Shown: positions 1 to 5,310 of the stretch, piece by piece
Layout of the letters: each line of letters opens with the position of its first letter
Numbering within the stretch: the stretch's first letter is position 1
Position numbers and translations under genes: made by a program
Assembly (NCBI GenBank): GCA_031270615.1
Contig: JAISXE010000036.1
Span: forward strand, 1 to 5,310
Source of the DNA: Spirochaetia bacterium
Lineage (GTDB): Bacteria; Spirochaetota; Spirochaetia; DTKZ01
DNA length: 5,310 bases
Reading direction: 5' to 3'
The notes under the pieces: generated by a model
The model's database searches: none
What the model saw: only the letters and a program-made list of their open reading frames with translations
What the model was told of the DNA's origin: nothing

Positions 1-263
1 GCATGCCCCGGCAACCGCACGCGAAAGCGTGTTTGTAATAACAATGCTTCCGGGCAAGAGGCCCTAAAAAGCCTGTGGCGTATATATAGGTTAATGGCCG
101 AGCAAAATCGTTGCTCGCCATGCATCCCGGCTGGTCGCAATTTTGCATGCCCCGGCAACCGCACGCGAAAGCGTGTTTGTAATATCAATGTTTCCGGGCA
201 AGAGGCCCTAAAAAGCCTGTGGCGTATATATAGGTTAATGGCCGAGCAAAATCGTTGCTCGCC
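1..263. repeat. Two tandem copies of a 119-bp intergenic element (144-bp period)
   Basis: Positions 1-119 and 145-263 match at 117 of 119 bases; the only differences are at 41/185 and 47/191. A 25-base spacer (120-144) separates them. The first copy abuts the window edge, so the array may continue to the left. Each copy contains three potential hairpins: CACGC-GAAA-GCGTG (18-31 and 162-175), GGGC-5 nt-GCCC (52-64 and 196-208) and CGAGCAA-5 nt-TTGCTCG (99-117 and 243-261). An AT-rich TATATATA stretch lies near 81-88 of each copy. The near identity implies recent duplication or homogenisation. There are no transposase remnants or terminal repeats, so it is best called a hairpin-bearing intergenic repeat of unknown role. 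Confidence 0.9.
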
Positions 264-429
264 CATGCGCAAGGGATTGCAGCGGAAATCCCGCAAGCCC
301 CGCAGGGGCTGAGGAATTGGAGCGGAAAGCCCGGTTTGCGGCGTTTTACGCCGCAAATGCGCCAAAATTCCGGATTGAGGTAAAACCACAAATGGGTTTG
401 GGGAAAGCTCTATTAAGCGAAGCGGGCTG
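264..429. other. Gene-free stretch with stem-loops and a short imperfect direct repeat
   Basis: No credible coding sequence is seen between the tandem repeat and the stop codon at 430. An 18-base word occurs twice, at 276-293 and 316-333, 40 bases apart, with 16 of 18 identical (core AGCGGAAAnCCCG). A perfect 6-bp stem AGCCCC-GCA-GGGGCT (296-310) lies between the copies. A perfect 10-bp stem follows at 335-357. This is the 3' side of the minus-strand operon, so the structures may shape or end its transcript. Confidence 0.7.
335..357 (-). terminator. Stem-loop downstream of the metallopeptidase gene, terminator candidate
   Basis: TTTGCGGCGT (335-344) pairs perfectly with ACGCCGCAAA (348-357) across a TTT loop. 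It lies about 70 bases past the stop codon of the leftward operon. On the minus strand it is followed by CCGGGC rather than a T-run, so it is not a canonical intrinsic terminator. It could instead be a 3'-end stabilising or processing structure. A weaker 5-bp stem (383-387 with 395-399), followed by four T on the minus strand, lies nearer the stop codon and is an alternative. Confidence 0.35.
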
Positions 430-2127
430 TTACCTTAGGGACTCCACGTCGCCGGCGCGGATGCCTGCGGTTTTTTCAAGGTAATCGGACAGGATGCGGG
501 CGGGGCGGCTGAACATGCCGGGGTGTTTTTCCAGGAGGGCGGAGATCCAGGCCCCGCGCGCGGCGCTGGCGGCGGAGAGTCTTTGGGCAATCGTGATTTT
601 ATAGTGGGTGTCAATGCGGGAAAGGGGTTGCTGCAGAAGGTAGGCCTGGAATTCGTTGACGAGAAGGTAGCGGTCGGCGGTGTCGTAGGCCATCCAGGTG
701 AAATATGTGTTCCAGAATTCCTTTTGCTCCTGCGGGAGTTCCTGCCAGGTTTTTTCCACAAGGGCGCGGTATTCGGGCAGTTCGTAATACACGCCGTGGA
801 AGGCTTCGTGGCACAGGAGCAGGCTGCGCGCCGCGGGCGTGGATTCCTGCGAGATGCCCAGGATCCCGCCGCTGCCGGGCGCAAAGGCTTCACCTTTTTT
901 CTTGAGCACGCCCTGGGAAACAAGATACTCCCCCAGCCAGCGTTCCTCCGCGCCCAGGGGGAAATCCGCCGCGCGCGCGGTTTCAAAAAACAGGGCAAGC
1001 CCTTCGGCGCTGTAGTTGTGGGCGTTCCAGCCGTGGCGGTCCCAAATGGCGGCGTCGGGGTGGAGGGTCCCGCGGAATCCGTTTTTTTCGATAAAGAAGG
1101 CAAGCCGGTGGAAGAGGCGTTTCTGGGCCGCATGGTCGCGGCTGTCGAAGACCAGCACCCCGGGGAAAAGGCTCCAGCGGAAAACCTCAAAATCAGGATG
1201 CCGCCAGGCGGAAGGCGTTTCCCCTGCGGGCTGGGCTGAATCAGGGAAGAGGGTACCGAGGACCGAGGCGAGGTCGGCAGGGACGGGGGCAAAGGAGGGG
1301 GAGGCCGCGCCCCATTCGGGGTTTTCCACAAGAAAAACCTCAAGGCCGCCGCCGGGGCCCAGGCCGGAGATTTCGGCTTCCTGCGGCGCGAAGCCCAGAA
1401 AGCGGGAATGGAACCACAGGTCTTCCGGCACGGGCCGCGCCCTGGCGCTGGCGCTGAAGCTCCGGGTTCCGTCACGCAGGGTTATGCGCGGCGCGGAGGG
1501 GGTTCCGCCTTTCAGCGTTACGCGCAGGCTGTATTCGGCGCCGCCGGTAACGGAGGGAAACGCCAGGCGGCAGCCTTCGGGGGAAGCCCCCGGCAGGGGA
1601 AGTATGGCGGAGGATGCGGATAGCTCCCCTGAAGGGTCCAGGCGGAAAACCGGCTCGTAGGGGACAAGCGCGGCGCGCAGAATGCGAAGCGGGGGCGCCC
1701 CCTCCCCGGCGGCCCCTGCGGGGCCCTGCCGCGGCTGCCTGGCCAGGGCGAAACCGCCCAGGGTTCCCTGCCGCAGCCGGAGGGACAGGCCGCCCGCCCC
1801 GAAAAAAGGCGCGGCGGGGGGGGGATCGCCTTTTTCTCCCTGGAGCGCGCGCAGGAGCAGTCCCTCCGCCGCGTTTTGGAAAGCCAGGTACAGGGCAAAG
1901 CCGTCTTCCACGGGAAGGGGTTTCGCAAAGCGGAAAACGATTTCCTGCCCGGCGGCAAGGGAAATATCGCCGGGTTCCTGCCAGCCTTCGGAGGAATCAA
2001 GGTACAGGGCAAGGGCTTCCCCTTGCGCGCCGCGAAAGACAAGGCCTTCCGCTTTCCCGGAGCAGGAAGCGCAGACCCCCCCCGCAAGGCAGAACCAGAG
2101 GGAAAAGAGGGCCAGCCGCGCCATCAC
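430..2127 (-). CDS. Exported putative zinc metallopeptidase (HExxH), phase-variation candidate
   Basis: About 565 aa, numbered from the GTG at 2127; an ATG one codon later (2124) is an equally good start. No clear Shine-Dalgarno is seen. Either start overlaps the upstream gene's TGA, so translational coupling is likely. Residues 1-20 form a signal peptide (hydrophobic L5-A15). VCA before S21 fits signal peptidase I; C22 could instead be lipidated under relaxed spirochaetal lipobox rules. Residues about 27-270 look beta-rich, Gly/Pro/Ala-rich and free of membrane segments; I do not recognise a domain. The C-terminal part (about 310-565) carries HEAFH (H440, E441, H444), with E492 in NEFQAY 48 residues later, which fits a gluzincin arrangement of two His and one Glu binding zinc with E441 as catalytic base. 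Substrate is unknown; it would act in the periplasm or outer envelope. The gene contains a G8 tract within the signal-peptide codons and a C9 tract at Pro102-104 on the coding strand. A metallopeptidase is likely from the motifs; the exact family is not recognised. Confidence 0.85.
   Translation of the reverse strand: MMARLALFSLWFCLAGGVCASCSGKAEGLVFRGAQGEALALYLDSSEGWQEPGDISLAAGQEIVFRFAKPLPVEDGFALYLAFQNAAEGLLLRALQGEKGDPPPAAPFFGAGGLSLRLRQGTLGGFALARQPRQGPAGAAGEGAPPLRILRAALVPYEPVFRLDPSGELSASSAILPLPGASPEGCRLAFPSVTGGAEYSLRVTLKGGTPSAPRITLRDGTRSFSASARARPVPEDLWFHSRFLGFAPQEAEISGLGPGGGLEVFLVENPEWGAASPSFAPVPADLASVLGTLFPDSAQPAGETPSAWRHPDFEVFRWSLFPGVLVFDSRDHAAQKRLFHRLAFFIEKNGFRGTLHPDAAIWDRHGWNAHNYSAEGLALFFETARAADFPLGAEERWLGEYLVSQGVLKKKGEAFAPGSGGILGISQESTPAARSLLLCHEAFHGVYYELPEYRALVEKTWQELPQEQKEFWNTYFTWMAYDTADRYLLVNEFQAYLLQQPLSRIDTHYKITIAQRLSAASAARGAWISALLEKHPGMFSRPARILSDYLEKTAGIRAGDVESLR
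1816..1824 (+). repeat. G9 homopolymer inside the metallopeptidase gene
   Basis: Nine consecutive G on the plus strand (C9 on the coding strand) encode Pro102-Pro104 of the exported metallopeptidase. Runs of this length are prone to slipped-strand mispairing. Loss of one base would put translation in a frame that stops at 1518-1520, removing the HEAFH domain. In this assembly the gene is in the ON frame. Confidence 0.9.
2076..2083 (+). repeat. C8 homopolymer in the signal-peptide codons of the metallopeptidase gene
   Basis: Eight consecutive C on the plus strand (G8 on the coding strand) cover the codons for A15-G16-G17-V18 of the signal peptide. A one-base change would abolish the protein almost from its start. 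This is the second long G/C run in the same gene. Confidence 0.85.
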
Positions 2128-2885
2128 AGGTTCAAAGTGCTTTTGGTCAGAAGCTCCGCGATTTTGTATTTCTGGGAATACGAAAAATCCGAATTGCTTC
2201 GCAGCAGGGAATCAAACAGGGCGGCAAAGGATTCCGGCAGGGTGGGAAGGCTTTTTACCTGCCCGGAAAAAAGGCGGAAGGAAGGCTCGAAACGCCTGTT
2301 TATGGCGAAAAGCACGGAGCAGACGCCCTGAAGAAAATTCGCGATGGATATATGGAAAAAAAGCTCGTCGTTGCGCATGGAGGCGGCGCCCAGATCGCTC
2401 AGGCAGTGTTCCATCCTGGATTGGAAGACATCGCGCACCCTGTCCCAGAAAGACTGGGGCATAGTGCCCAGCTTTTTCCGCATTTTCAGTATCCAGCCGC
2501 TGCGGTCATAGCAAACATCGGCGTTGATGATGCGATACAAAACGTAGGTGCCCGCGCTGCGCAGAAAGGCGGGATCGTTTTTTTCGATGATGTCGTTTAT
2601 GCGCCCGGTGGCTTTATATTCGATGCGCACGGGCACTTCGTCCACGATCAGGCGGTCCTTTCCTTTTACGCGGGAGGTCTCAAAAGCCGCCCCAAAGAGG
2701 AGGGCTTCCCGGCGTTCTTCCGGGGGAGGGATGGCGTCTGAGTAATACACGTCAAGACTGAGAAAATAATACGGATCATAGACATCGCCCGAAAGGAGGT
2801 TTTCCATAAGGATGCTGTCTACCGAAGGCCAGCCCATGACAACGGTCGCTATTTTGTCCGCTATAAGTTTTGATTTTCCTTTCAT
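2124..2885 (-). CDS. Nucleotidyltransferase-superfamily-like protein (DUF4037-like layout), unknown function
   Basis: A soluble 253-aa protein with no signal peptide or membrane segment. It is first in a two-gene operon with the exported metallopeptidase, and its TGA overlaps that gene's start. Residues about 4-95 follow the layout of nucleotidyltransferase-fold proteins: helix and strand around V15-S24, an acidic strand DPYYFLSLDVYY (D37, D45), a PPPEER turn (53-58), and a third strand VRIEYK with E89. A helical C-terminal half ends in VLFAINRRFEPSF and a Leu/Pro segment near 212-229, resembling the helical domain of DUF4037 and aminoglycoside-nucleotidyltransferase-like proteins. The usual Gly-Ser motif before the first acidic strand is replaced by GWPSVDSI and the second Asp of the D-x-D pair is Tyr, so activity may be altered or lost. 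The ATG at 2885 has no Shine-Dalgarno and lies 7 bases after a perfect TATAAT. The coding sequence is secure; the family call is tentative. Confidence 0.85.
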   Translation of the reverse strand: MKGKSKLIADKIATVVMGWPSVDSILMENLLSGDVYDPYYFLSLDVYYSDAIPPPEERREALLFGAAFETSRVKGKDRLIVDEVPVRIEYKATGRINDIIEKNDPAFLRSAGTYVLYRIINADVCYDRSGWILKMRKKLGTMPQSFWDRVRDVFQSRMEHCLSDLGAASMRNDELFFHISIANFLQGVCSVLFAINRRFEPSFRLFSGQVKSLPTLPESFAALFDSLLRSNSDFSYSQKYKIAELLTKSTLNL

Positions 2886-2892
2886 GGGGCTT

Positions 2893-2922
2893 ATTATACC
2901 ATAATTGATGGATTGGTGTAAT
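2893..2922 (-). promoter_or_regulatory. Sigma70-type promoter for the leftward operon, probably leaderless
   Basis: Minus strand: a perfect -10 TATAAT (2898-2893) lies 18 bases after ATTACA (2922-2917), a 4-of-6 match to the -35 consensus. Transcription would begin around 2887-2885, at or next to the ATG at 2885. The sequence just before that ATG has no purine-rich ribosome site, which agrees with a leaderless mRNA. This promoter physically overlaps the rightward one. Confidence 0.6.
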
Positions 2923-2933
2923 CCGTTTATGAT
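2905..2933 (+). promoter_or_regulatory. Sigma70-type promoter for the 148-aa orphan gene
   Basis: TTGATG (2905-2910) and TATGAT (2928-2933) are separated by 17 bases, giving 4-of-6 and 5-of-6 matches to consensus. The start would fall near 2940, leaving a leader of only about 11 bases that is mostly the GGGGGA ribosome site (2940-2945). The -35 lies inside the spacer of the divergent promoter, so the two RNA polymerase footprints should exclude each other. Confidence 0.55.
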
Positions 2934-2950
2934 GGAATCGGGGGAATCGT

Positions 2951-3397
2951 ATGAATTGCTTTTTTTTGACGGCTCTGGCCCTGGCCCCGACCGTGGAGAA
3001 GGAACTGGCCGGTATTCAGGGGTTTATCTTTGAAAGATTCCATTGCCCCTCCGCCCTGGCCCTGCTTCCCGTGCTGCCGCTTTTCTGCGGGAAGGCCGCG
3101 CCGGACGCCCGGTGCCTGCAAAGCGTCAAAAGAAGGGGGTGGCGGCGGTTTTCCTTTGAAGGCTGCCTCCCTCGGGGCGGGATGCTCTGCGCGCAGGCGC
3201 AAAGCTTCGGCTATCCCGGCTTTTACCTTGCCGACTGGGAGGGCCGGCCCGCCGCGCCGGAAGGCCTTCCGCCCCTGCCCGCCTGTACCGTGAAAACCCT
3301 CAGGCTGCTTGTCCTGGAAATGAAAACCGCCGCCCGGTGGTGGGAGGGGCTTGAGTGGGAAACCGTGTTTGAGGACTGGATAAAACTGGCGCCTTGA
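2951..3397 (+). CDS. Orphan 148-aa protein, Cys- and Trp-rich, unknown function
   Basis: I do not recognise this protein. The ATG at 2951 follows GGGGGA by five bases and has a good promoter upstream. GC-rich third positions through most of the frame support real coding. The N-terminus (NCFFLTALALAP, then an amphipathic helix to about residue 24) is a strand-helix start rather than a clear signal peptide, since it lacks a basic n-region. A central strand reads LLPVLPLFCG (38-47). There are seven cysteines (C3, C32, C46, C55, C72, C80, C112) and five tryptophans toward the C-terminus (W96, W130, W131, W136, W143). The beginning loosely recalls the start of LigT-type 2H phosphoesterases, but no HxT/S motif is present, so I do not assign that function. 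A T8 run starts nine bases after the start codon. Its stop is 13 bases from that of the convergent cyclase gene, with no terminator between. Confidence 0.8.
   Translation: MNCFFLTALALAPTVEKELAGIQGFIFERFHCPSALALLPVLPLFCGKAAPDARCLQSVKRRGWRRFSFEGCLPRGGMLCAQAQSFGYPGFYLADWEGRPAAPEGLPPLPACTVKTLRLLVLEMKTAARWWEGLEWETVFEDWIKLAP
2960..2967 (+). repeat. T8 homopolymer at codons 4-6 of the orphan gene
   Basis: Eight T follow ATGAATTGC and encode the Cys3-Phe-Phe-Leu region. A run this close to the start codon could cause replication or transcriptional slippage, shifting the frame before any useful protein is made. Confidence 0.8.
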
Positions 3398-3410
3398 TTA
3401 CGCGGGCTGC

Positions 3411-5111
3411 CTACTCCCCGCCGTCGTGCCCCTCGACATCATCGGTATAGCGTATAACCTTGTTCCGGCCGCCCCGCTTCGCGCAGTACAGGGCCTTGTC
3501 CGCCTGCTCCTTGATGACCACAAGAACATCCTCGGGGCGCGCCTCGGTAATGCCGCAGGAAAACGTCACGAAAAAATCGTTTTTGGCTTCCCGGTGGTGT
3601 ATCTTCCCGAAGCTCTCGCGGATCTCGTTCATCAACGCCTCGCCGGAGTTGATATCGGTATTGAACAGAATAACGCCGAACTCCTCCCCGCCGTAACGGC
3701 CCACGGTATCGGTCTTACGCAGACGCTCGACAAGCAATTGCGCCAGAGACTTGATAACCCGGTCGCCTGTCAAGTGCCCGTACTTGTCGTTTACCTGCTT
3801 GAAGTGGTCGATATCGATCATCGCGTAGCAGGTTCTTGAACCGATACGCCGCGAGCGGGAAAGATCGTCGGCAAGCCGTTTCATAAGCTGGGAATGGTTG
3901 TACAGGCTCGTCAGGGAATCGCGCTCCATGTAGTAGCGCAGGCCCCGCGTCCTTTCCACGCGCACGGCCAGGGTCGCGCACAGGCTTTCGGGGTCAACGG
4001 GTTCCACCAGAAAATCATCCGCCCCGTACTGAAGGGCCTTGAGCTGTTTGTTCCTGTCCCGCTCCTCCGAAAGGAAGACGATGGGAATGCCCACAAAGGC
4101 CTCCTGCTGCCGTATCAGCGAAGCAAGCTCGCAGCCCGTGCAGTCCGCCATATCCAGATTCATCAGCACCAGGTCGGGTTTCGATTCAATCAACACGCTT
4201 ACCACGTTCCTCGGATCCAGCGCGACGGAGGTAAGCATCCCCGCCTGCTGCAGCACCATCGCGTAGGAAGCGACCCGCTCCGGCTCGTCGTTGACGATAA
4301 GGATATGGTAGGGTTCCGCCTCCTTGTCATGGAGAAGGGCATCAATCCTGTCGATAAGGTAGGGCACCGCGAAGGGGGACGGGATAAACGCGTTCCCGCA
4401 GTTGCGCACGGCAAACAGGCGGGTATCGAAATTATCCCACTCGCACAGATACACAACCCGCAGCCGCTCGCCAAAACCGCCCGCCGGGCAGCAGAACGAA
4501 TGCAGGCGCTCCTGGTTTTCCGTCTCCCCAAGGAAGGTGCCCGCGTTCAGAATAAGGACGACGGTTTTCCCCTCGCGCAGGAACTGCTCGACCGAATCGA
4601 GGCTGTCCACCGAAAGAACCGAATACCCGAAAACCTTCAGATGGTCGCGGGACTCGTCGGTAAAAAAAGCATCGCTGCGGTACAGGCACAGGCAGCGCGA
4701 GAAATCGCTCGTCCGTTTCGGCAGCTCGCCCTGCTGGTGCGCTATGGCCCCCGCCAGATAATCCTTGCGGACCTTTTCGCAAAGCCTCAGCATATCGTTA
4801 TGCAGCTCGCTTAAACGGTTCTTCTCCGCGTCCCCCACGCACGCCTTCCTTTTGACGCAGTAGTCCAGAAAAAGCCCTATCTCCTCGGCCTTCTCCGACA
4901 GGGCATGGAACCCATAGCTGGCGCCATTCGTGAAGATTTTATAAAATTCATTCCGGGTCCTGTCCCAGAACATTTCGTCCGGATGGGAAGATTCCTCAAG
5001 CTGGCCTATGGCAAGCCCCAAATGCTCCATCTTCTCCGGAAGGGATTCAATAAACTGTTCTATCAGCTCCTGAAGTTTTTCACGAACCTTATCAGAAGCG
5101 CCGCTTTCCAT
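3411..5111 (-). CDS. Diguanylate cyclase with degenerate HPt and two degenerate receiver domains (GGDEF)
   Basis: 566 aa, cytoplasmic, no membrane segment. It makes c-di-GMP from two GTP. The C-terminal GGDEF domain (about 395-555) looks fully active: signature GGEEF (474-478), metal ligand D433, guanine contacts N441 and D450, and an RxxD inhibitory site (R465-D468) five residues before the signature, as in PleD-type enzymes. N-terminal residues about 14-115 are helical and HPt-like, but the phosphorylatable His position is Tyr57 (FYKIFTNGASYGF). Residues about 139-260 form a receiver-like domain with Asn189 at the phospho-Asp position and Ser245 for the Lys. Residues about 269-385 form a clearer receiver (ILIVNDEP) with Asn274 in the acidic pair, Asn318 at the phospho-site and Glu370 for the Lys; Ser348 is kept. 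The input is therefore probably not classical phosphorylation. The ATG at 5111 has GGGGA three bases upstream, a close spacing. It is monocistronic here and converges on the orphan gene. Confidence 0.95.
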   Translation of the reverse strand: MESGASDKVREKLQELIEQFIESLPEKMEHLGLAIGQLEESSHPDEMFWDRTRNEFYKIFTNGASYGFHALSEKAEEIGLFLDYCVKRKACVGDAEKNRLSELHNDMLRLCEKVRKDYLAGAIAHQQGELPKRTSDFSRCLCLYRSDAFFTDESRDHLKVFGYSVLSVDSLDSVEQFLREGKTVVLILNAGTFLGETENQERLHSFCCPAGGFGERLRVVYLCEWDNFDTRLFAVRNCGNAFIPSPFAVPYLIDRIDALLHDKEAEPYHILIVNDEPERVASYAMVLQQAGMLTSVALDPRNVVSVLIESKPDLVLMNLDMADCTGCELASLIRQQEAFVGIPIVFLSEERDRNKQLKALQYGADDFLVEPVDPESLCATLAVRVERTRGLRYYMERDSLTSLYNHSQLMKRLADDLSRSRRIGSRTCYAMIDIDHFKQVNDKYGHLTGDRVIKSLAQLLVERLRKTDTVGRYGGEEFGVILFNTDINSGEALMNEIRESFGKIHHREAKNDFFVTFSCGITEARPEDVLVVIKEQADKALYCAKRGGRNKVIRYTDDVEGHDGGE

Positions 5112-5129
5112 AAGTCCCCATATTCATCA

Positions 5130-5157
5130 TATATACAAATTATTGTTATCCCATCAA
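5130..5157 (-). promoter_or_regulatory. Putative promoter of the diguanylate cyclase gene
   Basis: Minus strand: TTGATG (5157-5152), 16 bases, then TATATA (5135-5130); TATGAT at 5131-5126 is an alternative -10 but would need a 20-base spacer. The start would fall near 5119-5123, giving another very short leader before the ATG at 5111. The -35 is embedded in ATAATTGATGG, which also occurs at the orphan-gene promoter. Confidence 0.45.
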
Positions 5158-5190
5158 TTATATGGAAAAAGCGGATCTATATCAAGTAGG

Positions 5191-5202
5191 GAGCCGCGGC
5201 TC
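5191..5202. repeat. 12-bp perfect palindrome GAGCCGCGGCTC
   Basis: A perfect self-complementary 12-mer lies about 34 bases upstream of the cyclase -35. It could be a dimeric regulator site or part of the neighbouring hairpin cluster. There is no independent evidence for either. Confidence 0.4.
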
Positions 5203-5216
5203 AGGATACGGTAGTT

Positions 5217-5292
5217 GCGAACCGCCGAAAGGCGGTTCGCTCAGAACCAGGCGGCGCGATTTTGCGTGAGCAAAATCGCGGGGTTTGCCGCC
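5217..5292. repeat. Cluster of GNRA-capped stem-loops upstream of the cyclase gene
   Basis: Two perfect inverted repeats stand side by side. GCGAACCGCC-GAAA-GGCGGTTCGC (5217-5240) has a 10-bp stem. CGCGATTTTGC-GTGA-GCAAAATCGCG (5255-5280) has an 11-bp stem and an outer GGCGG/CCGCC pairing (5250-5254 with 5288-5292). Read from the plus strand both loops are GNRA tetraloops (GAAA, GUGA), which favours an RNA role on that strand. The word GAGCAAAATCG is shared with the left-end tandem repeat (100-110, 244-254). No T-run follows, so neither is a standard terminator. Confidence 0.75.
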
Positions 5293-5310
5293 ACGGCATT
5301 TGCAAAGCAA

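Noticed and set aside
81..88. TATATATA in each repeat copy as a -10 promoter element
   Set aside because: No adequate -35 lies at 16-18 bases on either strand and no gene follows.
1..263. CRISPR array
   Set aside because: There are only two copies, the repeat is 119 bp with a 25-base spacer, and no cas gene is present.
94..312. A 72-codon open frame across the tandem repeat, with the peptide MAEQNRCSP occurring twice
   Set aside because: It is open only because the 144-bp period is a multiple of three. It lacks a ribosome site, has repeat-like composition and lies over hairpins.
435..1475. A 346-codon minus-strand frame overlapping the metallopeptidase gene
   Set aside because: It is out of frame with the HEAFH protein and reads as Pro/Ser/Arg-rich sequence; it is relevant only as an off-frame.
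1614..2741. A 375-codon open frame on the plus strand opposite the operon
   Set aside because: It spans two well-supported minus-strand genes, is Arg/Gly/Pro-rich low-complexity sequence and has no domain; this is typical of antisense frames in GC-rich DNA.
3402..3421. GCGGG/CCCGC pairing between the convergent genes as a bidirectional terminator
   Set aside because: It has only 5 bp with a 10-base loop, no T-run on either side, and extends into the cyclase coding sequence.
3894..4814. A 306-codon open frame on the plus strand opposite the cyclase gene
   Set aside because: The opposite strand encodes clear receiver and GGDEF domains; this frame has no recognisable motif.

Overview
The window is a GC-rich bacterial segment with four confident protein genes and two repeat-rich, gene-free flanks. 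I cannot assign the organism firmly. Dense, GC-rich coding, a c-di-GMP signalling protein and hairpin-rich intergenic repeats would fit a host- or gut-associated treponeme (Spirochaetes). That is an impression, not a demonstrated match.

Layout. Positions 1-429 hold no convincing gene. They contain two nearly identical copies of a 119-bp element at a 144-bp period, then an 18-bp imperfect direct repeat at 40-bp spacing and two perfect stem-loops. Next is a minus-strand two-gene operon read from 2885 down to 430. Its first gene encodes a 253-aa protein with a nucleotidyltransferase-like layout. It overlaps the second gene, which encodes an exported protein of about 565 aa with an HEAFH zinc-metallopeptidase motif. 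Around 2886-2950 lie interleaved divergent promoters, one for this operon and one for a rightward 148-aa orphan gene (2951-3397). The operon promoter sits so close to its ATG that the mRNA looks leaderless. Thirteen bases after the orphan gene, a convergent minus-strand gene (5111 to 3411) encodes a 566-aa diguanylate cyclase. Its catalytic GGEEF domain is intact, but the attached HPt-like and two receiver-like modules have lost their phosphotransfer residues. Upstream of it, 5112-5310 is a promoter followed by a cluster of GNRA-capped hairpins.

How the genes work together. The nucleotidyltransferase-like protein and the exported peptidase should be co-translated. The cyclase is a separate unit that would make c-di-GMP under product inhibition. 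The orphan gene and the cyclase gene share an 11-base upstream motif including the putative -35, which hints at common control. The most notable features are long G/C homopolymers inside the exported peptidase gene (possible phase variation), a cyclase whose phosphorelay modules all look dead, and structured intergenic repeats on both flanks that share a sequence word and GNRA-capped stems.
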